64,000 bases of DNA. It comes from Ancylobacter oerskovii (GTDB lineage Bacteria > Pseudomonadota > Alphaproteobacteria > Rhizobiales > Xanthobacteraceae). The position numbers and the translations under genes were made by a program. Of this stretch, positions 19,417 through 27,728 are shown one piece after another; position 1 is the first letter of the stretch, and each line of letters starts with the position of its first letter. The notes under the pieces were generated by a model that was not told the origin of the DNA, searched no databases, and saw only the letters and a list, made by a program, of their open reading frames with translations. The stretch lies in NCBI RefSeq assembly GCF_018390555.1, contig NZ_JAHBGB010000044.1:337424-401423 (forward strand), written 5' to 3'.

Positions 19417-19774
19417 GGGCGGCGGAATCCTGTCGGCGGGGAGGATGCTCCCTATGTCGCATGCCCGCCGCCGGATGCAAGGCGCGGATGTCTCGACGGG
19501 ATCGGCCGGCACATCCCGGCGGCCGGTTGGCGGGAGGTGTCTGGAGGGAAGCTGCCGGCAGCGGAAACGTCAGATACGCCCGCAGGCCCGCAAGACGTTG
19601 CCGGTCCGGGACGATCGGCGTGCCGGTTTTTCCAGGACGCGGAGTTGTAACAGAATGGCATTATTGCAGGGTCTGGAGATATCGTAGGGATAGATGGTGG
19701 CGCTGACACGGGCTTTTGCCGGCCGGTGGCGCTCCAGGTTTGCATCGACTGTCAACGCATCGAGGGATCTGAGC
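19417..19774. other. Divergent intergenic region between radA and the Hint-domain gene
   Basis: About 358 bases that must hold the radA promoter (minus) and that of the Hint gene (plus). Base composition falls toward the right end (19640-19774). No repeat core, terminator or confident -35/-10 pair was identified. A ribosome binding site (gaggga) for the Hint gene lies at 19762-19767. Confidence 0.55.
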
Positions 19775-20659
19775 ATGCCCACCATAAATTACGCGCAAGC
19801 TAGTATTTTTATCATACAAAATGCCGATGGAACTTACTCAGAATATGCTTCTGATGTCAGATATTCTGGAGCCATTTCGACGACAGGAGCGGACGATGGT
19901 GTTTTTGAAGTTGGCGAAGCGGTAAATATAACCGGAGGTATATATAATTCCGGCACATTTGAGGGATATCATCTTGATTCCGACGGGAATGTAGATGGTG
20001 TTCTGATAGATCTTGGCGATCAACGTTATAGTTATTATTCATTCACATCGTTTAATTCGCTTGGGAATCTGGCGATCGTCGCCCAGGATTTCACGCCCTG
20101 CTTCCTCGCCGGCACCTTCATTGCCACTCCCGAGGGCGAGCGGTCGGTGGAGGATCTTGCCATTGGCGACATGGTACTGACCGTTGCCGGAGAGGTCCGG
20201 CCGGTGCGCTGGATCGGCCGCAAGCGGTGCGCCACCCTTTTTGCCGATCCGCTGGCCGCCCATCCGATCCGCATCGGCGCCGGTGCGCTCGGCGAGAATT
20301 TACCGGTCCGCGACCTATATCTCTCGCCCGACCATGCGCTCTTCCTCGAGGGCCTGCTGGTGCAGGCCGCCGCGCTCGTCAACGGCACCACGGTCATCCG
20401 CCATGTGCCGGCGGCCGAGACCTTTACCTATTACCATATCGAGCTCGACGACCATGCGCTGGTGCTCGCCGAGGGCGTCCCGGCGGAAAGTTTCGTCGAC
20501 AATGCCGCCCGCGCCCGCTTCGACAATCATGCCGAATACGTGACGCTGTTCGGCGAGGAGCGGGGCGCGACCGGCGAGATCGCCCTGCCGCGGGTGAAAT
20601 CCGCGCGCCAGCTGCCGCCGGGGCTGCGCGCCCGGCTCGCCATCCGCGTCGCGGCGTGA
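19775..20659 (+). CDS. Hint-domain (hedgehog/intein-like) protein with an AT-rich N-terminal half
   Basis: A 294-residue protein. Residues ~1-107 are polar, rich in Gly, Asp, Ser, Thr and Tyr, with beta-type sequence (VRYSGAISTTGADDG, AVNITGGIYNSGTFEGYHLD). Residues ~110-240 are a Hint domain: CFLAGTFIATPEGERSVEDL, IGDMVL, VRPVRWIGRKR, PIRIGAGALGENLPVRDLYLSPDHALF. Hint domains of this bacterial type occur at the end of putative surface proteins and may self-cleave after the Cys; whether this one does is unknown. No signal peptide is clear with the start used, which has gaggga 7 bases upstream; an ATG at 19694 would add 27 residues. The first ~285 bases are AT-rich, the rest GC-rich. Confidence 0.85.
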   Translation: MPTINYAQASIFIIQNADGTYSEYASDVRYSGAISTTGADDGVFEVGEAVNITGGIYNSGTFEGYHLDSDGNVDGVLIDLGDQRYSYYSFTSFNSLGNLAIVAQDFTPCFLAGTFIATPEGERSVEDLAIGDMVLTVAGEVRPVRWIGRKRCATLFADPLAAHPIRIGAGALGENLPVRDLYLSPDHALFLEGLLVQAAALVNGTTVIRHVPAAETFTYYHIELDDHALVLAEGVPAESFVDNAARARFDNHAEYVTLFGEERGATGEIALPRVKSARQLPPGLRARLAIRVAA

Positions 20660-20665
20660 GGGTGC

Positions 20666-21781
20666 CTACACCCACCTGCGGTGGAAGCGGCGGCCGAGCG
20701 CGGTCAGCACCTCATAGCCGATGGTCCGGGCATGGCCGGCGAGTTCGTCCACGCCGATGCCTTCGCCGATGAGCGTCGCGAAGTCGCCGGGGCGCACCGC
20801 CTCTTCCGGCAGATCGGTGACGTCGACCGTCATCAGGTCCATGGAGACGCGCCCGGCGAGGGGGCAGCGCCGGCCGGCGATCACCACCTCGGCGCCTGGC
20901 TGCCCGTCGGAGGCGCCGGCGAGGCGGAAAATGCCGTCGGCATAGCCGGCGGCGAGCACGGCGATGCGCGAGGGGCGCCGTGCCGTCTGCGCCGCGCCAT
21001 AGCCGATGGTTTCGCCCTCATGCACCTCGCGGACCTGAACGATCCTGAGTTCGAGACGCACCACCGGGCGCAGCGGCGGCGTATCCCTGCGCGAGCGCCC
21101 GCCATAGAGCGCAATTCCGGGGCGCACCATGTCGAAATGCAGGGATTTGTCGCCGAGCGCCCCGGCCGAATTGGCCAGCGAGGCGCGCACGCCGGGAAAC
21201 AGCGCCGCCACCGCGCGGAAATCTTCCAGCTGGCGGGCGGTGAGGGGGTGATCCGGCTCGTCGGCACAGGCGAGGTGGCTCATCACCAGCGCCAGGGGGA
21301 AGCGGAACTCGTCCCGCCCCTCGGCGAGATGGATGGCCTCCGTCGCCGAGAGGCCGAGGCGATTCATGCCGGTATCCACATGCAGCGCCGCGGGGAGGGG
21401 ACGTCCGATCCCGGCGCAATAATCCTGCCAGCGGGCGACGTCGTCCTGACTGCACAGAACCGGCCTCAGATCGTACTGATCGTACACCTGTTCGGTCCCG
21501 GCGAAGAGCCCGTTGAGCACGAACACCTCCGCTTGGGGGAGGAGGTCGCGCAGGCGCTTCGCCTCGGCGAGCAGCGCGACGAAGAAGCTGCGGGCGCCGG
21601 CGTTCCACAGTGCCGTCGCCGCCGGCTCCAGCCCGGTGCCATAGGCGTCGCCCTTGAGCACCGCCGCACAGGCCGCCGGCGCGACACGGGCGGCAAGTTG
21701 CGCGTAATTATCTGAAATCGCTTGCAGATCGATGAGGAGGCGACCGCCGGCCTCCGCCAGCGGCACGGAAGAATCAGTCAT
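20666..21781 (-). CDS. alr: Alanine racemase
   Basis: Alr interconverts L- and D-alanine for peptidoglycan synthesis using PLP. The 371 residues contain the PLP-lysine motif AAVLKGDAYGTG (K43), the substrate and phosphate-binding regions (HVDTGMNRLGL, RPGIALYGGRS) and the catalytic-tyrosine region ETIGYGAA in the C-terminal beta domain. Length is normal. The ATG used has a tgagg ribosome binding site 6-8 bases upstream. An earlier ATG at 21793 overlaps the dnaB stop as ATGA and would add four residues. It is co-transcribed with dnaB. Confidence 0.95.
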   Translation of the reverse strand: MTDSSVPLAEAGGRLLIDLQAISDNYAQLAARVAPAACAAVLKGDAYGTGLEPAATALWNAGARSFFVALLAEAKRLRDLLPQAEVFVLNGLFAGTEQVYDQYDLRPVLCSQDDVARWQDYCAGIGRPLPAALHVDTGMNRLGLSATEAIHLAEGRDEFRFPLALVMSHLACADEPDHPLTARQLEDFRAVAALFPGVRASLANSAGALGDKSLHFDMVRPGIALYGGRSRRDTPPLRPVVRLELRIVQVREVHEGETIGYGAAQTARRPSRIAVLAAGYADGIFRLAGASDGQPGAEVVIAGRRCPLAGRVSMDLMTVDVTDLPEEAVRPGDFATLIGEGIGVDELAGHARTIGYEVLTALGRRFHRRWV

Positions 21782-21789
21782 GGCACGCC

Positions 21790-23277
21790 TCACTCATGCG
21801 ACGGCAGGTGGTCGGAGCGGGCAAGCGTGGAGAAGCGGGTATATTGCGCCTCGAAGGCGACCTTCACAGTGCCGGTGGGGCCGTGACGCTGCTTGCCGAT
21901 GATCACCTCGGCGATGCCCTGGGCCGCCTTCATCTCCTGGTCCCACTTGAACCACTCCTCGGTGCCTTCCTTGGGCTCCTTGCTCTTCAGATAGTATTCC
22001 TCACGGAAAACGAACATCACCACGTCGGCGTCCTGCTCGATCGAGCCGGATTCGCGAAGATCCGACAGTTGCGGCCGCTTGTCGTCGCGCGCTTCGACCT
22101 GGCGCGACAACTGGGACAATGCCATGATCGGCACGCCGAGTTCTTTGGCGAGCGCCTTCAGGCCGGTGGTGATCTCGGTGATTTCCTGCACGCGATTTTG
22201 AGAGGAGCTCTTGGAGGAGCCGGTCAGCAACTGCAGATAGTCCACCACCATGAAGTCGAGGCCGCGCTGTCGCTTCAATCGGCGGGCGCGGGCGCGCAAT
22301 TGCGCGATGGAAATGCCGCCGGTGTCGTCGATATAGAGCGGGATCGTCTGCATCATCTGGGCACAGCTGGCGAGCTTGTCGAACTCGTGCTCGGAGATGT
22401 CGCCGCGGCGGATCTTGTAGGAGGCGATCTCGGCCTGCTCGGCGAGAATTCGGGTGGCCAACTGCTCGGCCGACATTTCCAGCGAGAAGAAGCCGACCAC
22501 CCCGCCGTCCTTCGCACGGATGGAGCCGTCCGGCAGCGTCTCGGATTGGTAGGCGGCGGCGACGTTGAAGGCGATGTTGGTGGCGAGCGAGGTCTTTCCC
22601 ATCGCCGGGCGGCCGGCGAGGATGATGAGGTCGGAGGGCTGCAGCCCGCCCATCATCTGGTCGAGATCGTCGAGACCCGAGGCGGTGCCCGACAGGTGGC
22701 CATCGCGCTGGAAGGCGCGGCTCGCCATGTCGACGGCTTCCTTCAGCGCATCGTTGAAGCGCAGGAAACCACCGTCGTAGCGTCCGGTCTCGGCCAGCTC
22801 GTAAAGGCGTTTCTCCGCCTCCTCGATCTGCTGCTGCGGCGTCGAATCGATAGGTGCGTCAAAGGCTTCGTTCACCACCTCCTCGCCGATGGCGATGAGG
22901 TCGCGCCGCACCGCGAGGTCGTAAATGGTGCGCCCGTAATCCTCGGCGTTGATGATGGTGGTGGCCTCGGCGGCGAGGCGGGCGAGATATTGCGGCGCCG
23001 TGAGGCCGCCAATGTCGAGCTCTGCCGGCAGGAAGGTCTTCAGCGTCACCGGGGTCGCGACCTTACCGGCGCGAATCAGGGCGCTGGAAGTCTCGTAGAC
23101 GGCGACATGCACCGGATCGAAGAAATGCCGCGACTGCAGGAAATCGGAGACGCGATAGAAGGCTTCGTTGTTCACGAGGATGGCGCCGAGAAGCGCCTGC
23201 TCCGCCTCGATATTGTGGGGAGCCGTGCGGTAATGCGGTTCGGGCGCGGGTGTGGGGCGCGCGGGGGAATCGAGCAT
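21790..23277 (-). CDS. dnaB: Replicative DNA helicase DnaB
   Basis: DnaB is the hexameric helicase that unwinds DNA at the replication fork. The 495 residues show the N-terminal domain (HNIEAEQALLGAILVNNEAFYRV), a linker, and the RecA-like domain with Walker A LAGRPAMGKTSLATNIA, FSLEMSAEQLATR, the MVVDYLQLL Walker B segment and the late SDLRESGSIEQDADVV motif. The start is the ATG at MLDSPARPTP; the frame extends further upstream but without conservation. A TTAA-N7-TTAAC (CtrA-type) site lies 36 bases upstream. It is followed closely by alr. Confidence 0.96.
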   Translation of the reverse strand: MLDSPARPTPAPEPHYRTAPHNIEAEQALLGAILVNNEAFYRVSDFLQSRHFFDPVHVAVYETSSALIRAGKVATPVTLKTFLPAELDIGGLTAPQYLARLAAEATTIINAEDYGRTIYDLAVRRDLIAIGEEVVNEAFDAPIDSTPQQQIEEAEKRLYELAETGRYDGGFLRFNDALKEAVDMASRAFQRDGHLSGTASGLDDLDQMMGGLQPSDLIILAGRPAMGKTSLATNIAFNVAAAYQSETLPDGSIRAKDGGVVGFFSLEMSAEQLATRILAEQAEIASYKIRRGDISEHEFDKLASCAQMMQTIPLYIDDTGGISIAQLRARARRLKRQRGLDFMVVDYLQLLTGSSKSSSQNRVQEITEITTGLKALAKELGVPIMALSQLSRQVEARDDKRPQLSDLRESGSIEQDADVVMFVFREEYYLKSKEPKEGTEEWFKWDQEMKAAQGIAEVIIGKQRHGPTGTVKVAFEAQYTRFSTLARSDHLPSHE

Positions 23278-23312
23278 GACGGTTCCGGGTACTGCTGACG
23301 AGCGGAGGAAGG

Positions 23313-23328
23313 TTAACGTATCCTTAAC
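23313..23328. promoter_or_regulatory. CtrA-type box upstream of dnaB
   Basis: The sequence TTAA-CGTATCC-TTAAC is an exact match to the alphaproteobacterial CtrA consensus TTAA-N7-TTAAC, and reads as TTAA-N7-TTAA on both strands. It ends 36 bases before the dnaB start codon, where the promoter should be. CtrA is the cell-cycle master regulator in this class; binding here is inferred. Confidence 0.6.
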
Positions 23329-23427
23329 CCGACATCGCCCCCAAACTGCGCTGGGGAGCTCGGGCATGCCGCTCGTGTGCCGACCCAGACGTAAATGCGG
23401 GGATAACGGGGACGCGGTCGTCCCCGT

Positions 23428-24687
23428 CTATTCACCCGCCAGTCGAAGTCCCGGTCGATTCCTTTTCTCCGCCGCCTTCAGGCCCGCCTCGGCTTCCGCG
23501 ATATAGGCGCGGGTCATCGGCACCACGCCTTCGCGCTTGGCGAGCTGAACCTGGAAAATCTCCATTCCCTGGTGGCGGAACGCCATTTCCGAGGAGGCGA
23601 GGTAGAATTCGAACATGCGGACGAAGCGCTCGTCATAGATGCGCTCGACCTCCTCGCGATGGGCGAGGAAACGTTCGCGCCAGGCCTTCAGCGTCTCGGC
23701 GTAGTGCAGGCGCAGAATCTCCACATCGGCGACGTAGAGCCCGGCGCGCTCGATCGCCGGCAGCACCTCCGAAAGCGCCGGGATGTAGCCGCCGGGGAAG
23801 ATGTATTTGGCGATCCACGGATTGGTGATGCCAGGCCCCTCGGAGCGGCCGATCGAGTGGATCAGCGCCACGCCGTCATCCTTCAGCAGCGACGCTATCT
23901 TCGTGAAGTACTCGTCGTAATGGCCGACGCCCACATGCTCGAACATGCCGACCGAGACGATGCGGTCGAAGGGGCCGGGAACATCGCGGTAATCCTGCAG
24001 GCGAAACTCGGCGCGATCCGCCAGGTGGCGCTCCTCGGCGCGGCACTTGGCGACGCCCAGTTGCTCCTGCGAAAGGGTGACGCCGGTGACGCGGGCGCCG
24101 GCATTCTCCGCCAGGTAGAGCGCCATTCCGCCCCATCCGCAGCCGATGTCGAGCGTGGCGAGGTCCGGGCGGTTGAAGAGCAGCTTGGCGGCGATGTGCC
24201 GCTTCTTGGCGAGCTGGGCATCGTCGAGGGTCTGTCCCGGCCGTTCGAAATAGGCGCAGGAATATTGCCGGTCGGCGTCGAGGAACAGCGAGTAGAGGCG
24301 TCCGTCGAGATCGTAGTGATGCGCCACATTCTTCTGGGAGCGATCGCGCGGATTGAACTGCGCGAGCCGCCGGAACAGGAAGCGCAGCTTCATCAACAGC
24401 TTGGCCGGAGGGCTGGGTACCTGCAGGCCGACCTGGGACATCAGCAGTGCCAGGATCTGGGCGATGTCGCCCCGGTCGACGACAAGCCCGCCTTCCATAT
24501 AGGCCTCGCCGAACTTGAGTTCGGGATCGAGGGCGACCTGCTTCTCCCAGGCAGGGGAGGTGAAGCGCATGGCGAGCGGCTCGCCGCTCCCATCGCCGAA
24601 GATGACTTTCTTGCCAGATGCAAAGACGACAGTAAGCGAACCACGGCGGACGACGCGCGCGAGCGCGCTCCTGAGCAACCGTTCCAT
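23428..24687 (-). CDS. cfa: Cyclopropane-fatty-acyl-phospholipid synthase family methyltransferase
   Basis: A 419-residue SAM-dependent enzyme of the mycolic/cyclopropane fatty acid synthase family, which adds a methylene group across the double bond of membrane phospholipid acyl chains. After an N-terminal lipid-binding region (FGEAYMEGGLVVD) come NVAHHYDLDGRLYSLFLD, QYSCAYFERPGQTLDDAQ, the SAM motif LDIGCGWGGMALYLAE, the EHVGVGHYDEYF segment and the late FPGGYIPALSEV block. All are typical. The ATG at MERLLRSAL has a ggag ribosome binding site about 8 bases upstream. It sits between dnaB and the rplI terminator and is probably transcribed alone. Confidence 0.93.
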   Translation of the reverse strand: MERLLRSALARVVRRGSLTVVFASGKKVIFGDGSGEPLAMRFTSPAWEKQVALDPELKFGEAYMEGGLVVDRGDIAQILALLMSQVGLQVPSPPAKLLMKLRFLFRRLAQFNPRDRSQKNVAHHYDLDGRLYSLFLDADRQYSCAYFERPGQTLDDAQLAKKRHIAAKLLFNRPDLATLDIGCGWGGMALYLAENAGARVTGVTLSQEQLGVAKCRAEERHLADRAEFRLQDYRDVPGPFDRIVSVGMFEHVGVGHYDEYFTKIASLLKDDGVALIHSIGRSEGPGITNPWIAKYIFPGGYIPALSEVLPAIERAGLYVADVEILRLHYAETLKAWRERFLAHREEVERIYDERFVRMFEFYLASSEMAFRHQGMEIFQVQLAKREGVVPMTRAYIAEAEAGLKAAEKRNRPGLRLAGE

Positions 24688-24822
24688 CGGCCGGCTCCAC
24701 GGTACCAGCGGTCCCTGTGGTGAGACCGCTTGCCCAATCGCAGGGCATGTCTCCATTTGATGCTTTTCATTGCATCACAACATCGCCACCCTCGCAACAC
24801 TTCGATTTTCCGATCAGAACGC

Positions 24823-24851
24823 AAAAAAGCCCGGTCGCGAACGACCGGGCT
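24823..24851 (-). terminator. Intrinsic terminator of the rpsF-rpsR-DUF2232-rplI operon
   Basis: A perfect 10-base stem (agcccggtcg / cgaccgggct) with a 4-base loop is followed, in the direction of minus-strand transcription, by six T residues. It begins 45 bases past the rplI stop and separates that operon from the cfa gene. Confidence 0.9.
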
Positions 24852-24895
24852 AGGCAGTTTGGCCTATGACGTAAGGTTACTTACGCAGGGTTAGT

Positions 24896-25462
24896 TCAGG
24901 CCTGCTCGGCTTCTTCGGTCTCGGCCGACTCGACCACTTCGGCGATTTCCTCGTCCTCGTCATCCTCGTCGCGGATGACCGACAGGTCTTCGCCGCGCGA
25001 CTGGCGGGCAGCCTCGTCGGCGCTGCGGGCGACATTGGCCTTGATCGACACTTCGACTTCCGGGTGCAGGGTGACCGGCACGGTGTGGAGGCCGATGGTC
25101 TTGATCGGATGGTTGAGGATCAGCTGCGAGCGGGCGACGGTGAAGCCGGCGGCGGTCAGGGCCTCCGCGAGGTCGCGGGTCGACACCGAGCCGTAGAGCT
25201 GGCCGGTCTCGCCGGCCTGACGGACCAGCACCACCTCGGTGCCGTCGAGCTTCTCGCCGACCTTGGCCGCCTCGTTCTTGAGCTCGAGATTGCGGACCTC
25301 GAGCTGGGCCTTCATGGTCTCGAAGCGAGCCTTGTTGTCCTTGGTGGCGCGCAGGGCCTTGCCTTCCGGCAGCAGGAAATTGCGAGCGAAGCCGTCCTTC
25401 ACGCGGACGATTTCACCCATCTGGCCGAGCTTGGCCACGCGTTCCAGCAGAATCACTTCCAT
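24896..25462 (-). CDS. rplI: 50S ribosomal protein L9
   Basis: L9 binds 23S rRNA at the base of the L1 stalk. The 188-residue protein opens [37 protein letters not shown], the conserved N-terminal rRNA-binding domain, followed by the long connecting helix and C-terminal domain. The last ~45 residues form an acidic tail ([23 protein letters not shown]), common in alphaproteobacterial L9. It is the last gene of the ribosomal operon and is followed by an intrinsic terminator. A tgaaggagaac ribosome binding site precedes the start. Confidence 0.97.
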   Translation of the reverse strand: MEVILLERVAKLGQMGEIVRVKDGFARNFLLPEGKALRATKDNKARFETMKAQLEVRNLELKNEAAKVGEKLDGTEVVLVRQAGETGQLYGSVSTRDLAEALTAAGFTVARSQLILNHPIKTIGLHTVPVTLHPEVEVSIKANVARSADEAARQSRGEDLSVIRDEDDEDEEIAEVVESAETEEAEQA

Positions 25463-25499
25463 CTTCGTTCTCCTTCAGTGCATTCGATTTCGAGAGGTT

Positions 25500-26456
25500 T
25501 CACATGTCGTTCGCGGCGGGCGGCCCGCCGCGGCCACGGCCGCGGGGGAAACGGGCGCGCACGCCGAACAGGGTTTCGGCGAGGCCGAGCAGGGCGAGCG
25601 CCGCGAAGGGCCAGCCGAGAGCGAGCGCCGCCAGCCAGACCGTGCCGATGACGAGGCTGCGGCCCGGCGCGCCGCGCGTGACCGCGTGCACCACCGCCAG
25701 GCCGAGCAGGCCAAAGGCCAGCAGCAGCGTCGCGGCCAGCAGTTCCACCAGCAGGCCGATGAAGCCGGAGGTGATCGCGGCGCCGAGGAAGGTTCCGACG
25801 AGCAGAATGGCGGCCGTGCGCGGCAACACGATTGCCGAGAGATCCGGCCAGGGCCTGATCAGCCGTCCCGACATCCGGGCGACATGGGCGGCCAGCCAGA
25901 GATTGACGAGCTGGGTCGCCATGGTGACCACCGCCGCGGCCGGCGGCATGACGGCGACCAGAAGGTCGGCGAGTCGCTCGGCGTCGGGGCCGGCTTCCCC
26001 GGCACGCTCGGTGAGCATGGCCTGGAAAAGGCTGCGCAGCGCCGCTTCGTACTCGGCGAAATCGCCGGCGATCAGCGGGATGAGCGAGGCCACCGCCAGG
26101 CTGCCGAGCACCGCCGCCGCCAGCACGAGGCGGCCGGGAGGGAACCATTCGAGCGGGGCGTCGGGCGCTTCCTGGCGGGCCATCAGCGCCAGATAGGCCA
26201 TCACATAGGCCGGCAGGCCCACACCGGCGACATAGGCAAGGGTCAGCTCGAGGCCGAAGAAGAGGCCGGTGAGCACCGCTGCGGTGGAGGCGGCGACCAG
26301 GGCCGCGAGATGCGACCAGCCGAGGCCGGCGATCAGCACGGGGAGCGGGGCAAGGTAGAACAGCGGCACGGCCAAGGCGCTGCCGGTCGCGACCGCGGCG
26401 ACCATCAGGGCGGACGCCGCACCGGCGCCGAACGCTATGAGCCAGATCATCATCAT
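25500..26456 (-). CDS. DUF2232 domain membrane protein
   Basis: A 318-residue protein with about eight hydrophobic helices, matching DUF2232 (YybS-like) proteins commonly encoded between rpsR and rplI in alphaproteobacteria. Function is unknown. The conserved central region includes YLALMARQ, and the fold resembles small-molecule (ECF S-component-like) membrane proteins. It starts with three consecutive ATG codons and any could be used; the first is given here. It lies inside the rpsF operon, 148 bases after rpsR and 37 bases before rplI, so it is co-transcribed with ribosomal protein genes. Confidence 0.85.
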   Translation of the reverse strand: MMMIWLIAFGAGAASALMVAAVATGSALAVPLFYLAPLPVLIAGLGWSHLAALVAASTAAVLTGLFFGLELTLAYVAGVGLPAYVMAYLALMARQEAPDAPLEWFPPGRLVLAAAVLGSLAVASLIPLIAGDFAEYEAALRSLFQAMLTERAGEAGPDAERLADLLVAVMPPAAAVVTMATQLVNLWLAAHVARMSGRLIRPWPDLSAIVLPRTAAILLVGTFLGAAITSGFIGLLVELLAATLLLAFGLLGLAVVHAVTRGAPGRSLVIGTVWLAALALGWPFAALALLGLAETLFGVRARFPRGRGRGGPPAANDM

Positions 26457-26604
26457 CGACGAGCTGTCCCGCTCCTTGGGCGGTTAGAAGCGGATCAAGG
26501 GCCCGCCTCAACTATGGACCCGACGGGACGTCCCGCGGATCGGTCGGAAAGCATCTTCAGGACGACGCCTCCGGCATGGCTGCCGGAGGCTGAAAGTCAC
26601 GCGA

Positions 26605-26868
26605 TCAGCGGATCACGAAGGGCAGTAGGCCGAGGAAGCGGGCGCGCTTGATGGCGGCCGCGAGCTCGCGCTGCTTCTTGGCGGAAACCGCCGTGATGCG
26701 GGACGGAACGATCTTGCCGCGCTCGGAAATGTAGCGCTGCAGCAGACGCACGTCCTTGTAGTCGATCTTCGGCGCATTGGCGCCGGAGAACGGGCAGGTC
26801 TTGCGACGACGGAAGAACGGACGGCGCGCGCCGCCGCCGGCGGAACCGGTGCTACCGAAGGCCATCAT
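26605..26868 (-). CDS. rpsR: 30S ribosomal protein S18
   Basis: S18 binds S6 and the central domain of 16S rRNA. The 87 residues contain the conserved [59 protein letters not shown] core. The start ATG overlaps the rpsF stop as ATGA, so translation is coupled; a second ATG follows directly. S6 and S18 form a heterodimer before joining the ribosome, which fits this tight coupling. Confidence 0.97.
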   Translation of the reverse strand: MMAFGSTGSAGGGARRPFFRRRKTCPFSGANAPKIDYKDVRLLQRYISERGKIVPSRITAVSAKKQRELAAAIKRARFLGLLPFVIR

Positions 26869-27332
26869 TCACTCTCCACATTGGCGTTGGCTTCCTCACG
26901 GTCACGGCGCGGGGGACGATCGTCCCGGCCGCCACCGAAGCCGCGGCCGCCGCCGCCGAAGCCGCGATCACCGAAGCCGCGATCACCGCGCTCGCCACGT
27001 TCGTCGCGGTCGCGCTTCTGCAGCATCACCGACTGGCCTTCCTCGAGCTCCTCGACCCGGATGGTCAGGAAGCGCAGGACGTCCTCGTCGATGCGCATCT
27101 GGCGCTCCATCTCCGCAACGGCCGGAGCCGGGGCGTCGATGTTGAGCAGGGAGAAATGCGCCTTGCGGTTCTTGCGGATGCGGTAGGTGAGCGTCTTCAC
27201 GCCCCAATATTCGGTCTTGGAGACCGAACCGCCATTCGCCTCGATCACGCCCTTGAAGCGGGCGGTCAGTTCCTCGACCTGCTGCGCCGTCACATCCTGG
27301 CGCGCGAGGAACACATGCTCGTAAAGAGCCAT
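26865..27332 (-). CDS. rpsF: 30S ribosomal protein S6
   Basis: S6 pairs with S18 on the 30S platform. The 155 residues open [31 protein letters not shown] and include the [20 protein letters not shown] core. The C-terminal ~45 residues form a disordered Arg/Gly/Asp-rich tail (repeats of [11 protein letters not shown] type), much longer than the E. coli Glu tail but seen in Rhizobiales. An aaaggaaagg ribosome binding site precedes the ATG. It is the first gene of the operon and has a clear promoter and a structured leader upstream. Confidence 0.97.
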   Translation of the reverse strand: MALYEHVFLARQDVTAQQVEELTARFKGVIEANGGSVSKTEYWGVKTLTYRIRKNRKAHFSLLNIDAPAPAVAEMERQMRIDEDVLRFLTIRVEELEEGQSVMLQKRDRDERGERGDRGFGDRGFGGGGRGFGGGRDDRPPRRDREEANANVESE

Positions 27333-27392
27333 GTCTCGTGCCTTTCCTTTTTATGTCCGCACTATTGCGGCTATCGTCCCGGCGCCGAGCCC

Positions 27393-27484
27393 TTCGAGCC
27401 TCGGAAAGGCTCGAACAATCTCGAAGGCGGGGACACGGGACGCGCGGAAATCACCTGGATTTCCAACGTTGCGACGAGCGCAAC
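27393..27484 (-). promoter_or_regulatory. Structured 5' leader of the rpsF operon (three hairpins)
   Basis: Within the ~185-base leader implied by the promoter at 27524-27551 there are three perfect hairpins. They are 9-bp ttcgagcct/aggctcgaa (27393-27415), 7-bp ggaaatc/gatttcc (27446-27464) and 6-bp gttgcg/cgcaac (27468-27484). In the transcript the loop of the first is UUCCG. The published S6:S18 autoregulatory RNA motif carries a conserved CCG, so this may be the S6:S18 feedback site; structure and identity are inferred. Confidence 0.5.
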
Positions 27485-27523
27485 CGTCCGTTCAGCCCCC
27501 GGCCGGGACCGACAGTGCGCGCG

Positions 27524-27551
27524 CTTATACGCGAAAACGCCGGGAAATCAA
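27524..27551 (-). promoter_or_regulatory. Sigma-70-type promoter for the rpsF operon
   Basis: Read on the minus strand, TTGATT (-35) and TATAAG (-10) are separated by 16 bases. Transcription would start near 27517, giving a leader of about 185 bases before rpsF. The match is the best I found in the window. Confidence 0.7.
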
Positions 27552-27667
27552 GATTGCCGGGCCGCAGGCGAGGGGGCATCTGGCGACGCCGTCGTCGTCG
27601 CCGGCGATCGCGGCGCCTGTGGGCTGGAGGCGACTTCTCGCCGCTTTCGGTGGGGCCACGCTTGACA

Positions 27668-27697
27668 GCGCGGGCAGGCCGGTGTTCCTGCCCGCGC
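27668..27697. promoter_or_regulatory. Perfect inverted repeat just upstream of fabD
   Basis: The arms gcgcgggcag and ctgcccgcgc (10 bases each) with a 10-base spacer follow a TTGACA hexamer immediately and end 31 bases before the fabD start. The dyad could be an operator overlapping the fabD promoter, or an RNA hairpin. No -10 hexamer at 16-18 bases from TTGACA is convincing. Confidence 0.45.
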
Positions 27698-27728
27698 TTA
27701 AATTCGTTAACCTGCGGACAACATCTGC

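Larger units (their letters stand above)
27333..27728. other. Divergent promoter region between rpsF and fabD
   Basis: About 396 bases without a gene. The left half is the rpsF leader with three hairpins and its sigma-70 promoter. The right end holds a TTGACA hexamer (27662-27667), a 20-base perfect inverted repeat and the AT-rich fabD upstream region. These parts are listed separately. Confidence 0.8.

Noticed and set aside
19775..20659. An intein in the Hint-domain gene
   Set aside because: The Hint domain is C-terminal with no clear C-extein or terminal HN, so this is a bacterial Hint-type surface protein domain rather than a splicing intein.
27698..27711. CtrA site upstream of fabD
   Set aside because: The two TTAA halves are 5 bases apart instead of 7, so it does not match the consensus.
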